From positions 1 to 46,870 of the IMG/VR virus record IMGVR_UViG_3300009285_002163: a stretch of DNA of 46,870 bases. One strand, written 5' to 3'. Of the stretch, positions 46,633-46,870 are shown one piece after another. A model generated the notes under the pieces. It worked only from the letters and a program-made list of their open reading frames with translations, did not search any database and was not told the DNA's origin. Position 1 is the stretch's first letter, and every line of letters begins with the position of its first letter. The DNA comes from a virus. The position numbers were made by a program, and so were the translations under genes.

Positions 46633-46870
46633 ATGGCTGAATACGTCAAGGTGTGGAATCGCGTAACCGGTGAAGAATGGTTCCAATCGTTGTCCTGTTT
46701 GGAACGGGGATTCTGGTTTCAAGGGCTGATCCTTGCTAAAAATGCTGGAGATTCCGGTGACTTTTCATGCGCGTCGGCCTCACAGTTGGGCAAAAACATG
46801 GGTTGTGACGGGTCTACGGGGCGTAAAATTCTCCGAAAATTCATCTCACTTGGAAAGTGGCAGGTCCGAA
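46633..46870 (+). CDS. Replication initiator / helicase loader-like protein, N-terminal part (runs off the window)
   Basis: The frame is open at the right edge and continues in phase at base 3. The N-terminal domain (KVWNRVTGEEWFQSLSCLERG, WFQGLILAKNAGDSGDF, ASASQLGKNMGCDGSTGRKIL, RKFISLGKWQVR) is the winged-helix pattern of phage replication initiators: a 'W..L...ERG.W..LL..A...D.G.F' helix pair, then a recognition helix and a 'GKW.V' wing. Such proteins bind the origin and bring in the DnaB helicase encoded next. GGGGTCACGG is a weak ribosome site. The origin may be in this gene or in the gap before it. Confidence 0.7.
   Translation, partial: MAEYVKVWNRVTGEEWFQSLSCLERGFWFQGLILAKNAGDSGDFSCASASQLGKNMGCDGSTGRKILRKFISLGKWQVR

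Noticed and set aside
46332-46649. 105-residue minus-strand frame opposite the initiator upstream region
   Set aside because: It lies across the divergent control region and the likely leftward promoter, has no ribosome site, and its sequence has no domain-like pattern; the plus-strand 56-residue frame is the better candidate.

Overview
This window looks like the complete genome of a tailed double-stranded DNA phage with a short tail (podovirus-like Caudoviricetes). The reading frame open at the right end (46633 to 46870) continues in frame into the left end (3 to 356). The join gives one 197-residue replication-initiator-like protein directly upstream of a DnaB helicase, so the 46,870 bases are most simply a circular map (circularly permuted DNA) cut inside that gene. 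I see no integrase, no clear XRE/CI repressor, no tRNA and no CRISPR. The podovirus call rests on a portal, scaffold, capsid, two adaptor-like proteins, a tail-nozzle-like protein and a very large ejection-type protein, with no tape measure, tail tube or sheath gene. Most starts have strong Shine-Dalgarno sites. Many secreted products have signal peptides cut just before Gln, a habit of the FCB/Bacteroidota-type bacteria. The host is therefore possibly an SD-using member of that superphylum, which is only an inference.

Layout. (1) 46452 through the junction to 3410, plus strand: replication module with initiator, DnaB, a tandem-duplicated Tad2/DUF2829-like protein, a RusA-like resolvase and small conserved genes. 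(2) 3391 to 4717: a switch-like island with two truncated P63C-type genes on the minus strand around a plus-strand ImmA/IrrE metallopeptidase, with an inverted repeat over the peptidase ribosome site and two tandem palindromic operators. (3) 4773 to 16920, plus: small and large terminase, portal, scaffold, major capsid, adaptors and tail nozzle. (4) 16927 to 22488: Gly-rich and repeat-bearing internal virion proteins and a 1389-residue ejection protein with an ADP-ribosyltransferase-like segment. (5) 22488 to 32942: fibre and tailspike cassette with sialidase-like propellers and a beta-helix protein, nearly all with signal peptides. (6) 32951 to 34173: lysis cassette (holin-like, M15 endolysin, a tiny Lys-rich peptide, an outer-membrane-like protein), closed by a strong terminator at 34207.

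(7) 46327 down to 34314, minus strand: one long early operon of small overlapping genes. At its head is a recombination set (YqaJ-type exonuclease, RecT annealing protein, HNH nuclease), then a pentapeptide-repeat protein, a beta-class DNA methyltransferase, an autoregulated-looking ribbon-helix-helix repressor, a DUF5131 Gp37/Gp68-type protein, a nucleoside deoxyribosyltransferase-like protein and many Cys-rich zinc-ribbon miniproteins. At least six real genes here and elsewhere are shorter than 60 codons (34314, 38490, 45224, 45440, 33615, 46452).

The least expected features are: Sec-type signal peptides on virion proteins, including a head-tail adaptor-like protein and the tail nozzle; recurring 13-base gene-junction cassettes that hold an embedded ribosome site plus an ATGA overlap; paired truncated P63C genes around an ImmA/IrrE protease with no visible repressor partner; and a six-copy tetranucleotide repeat inside the initiator gene.
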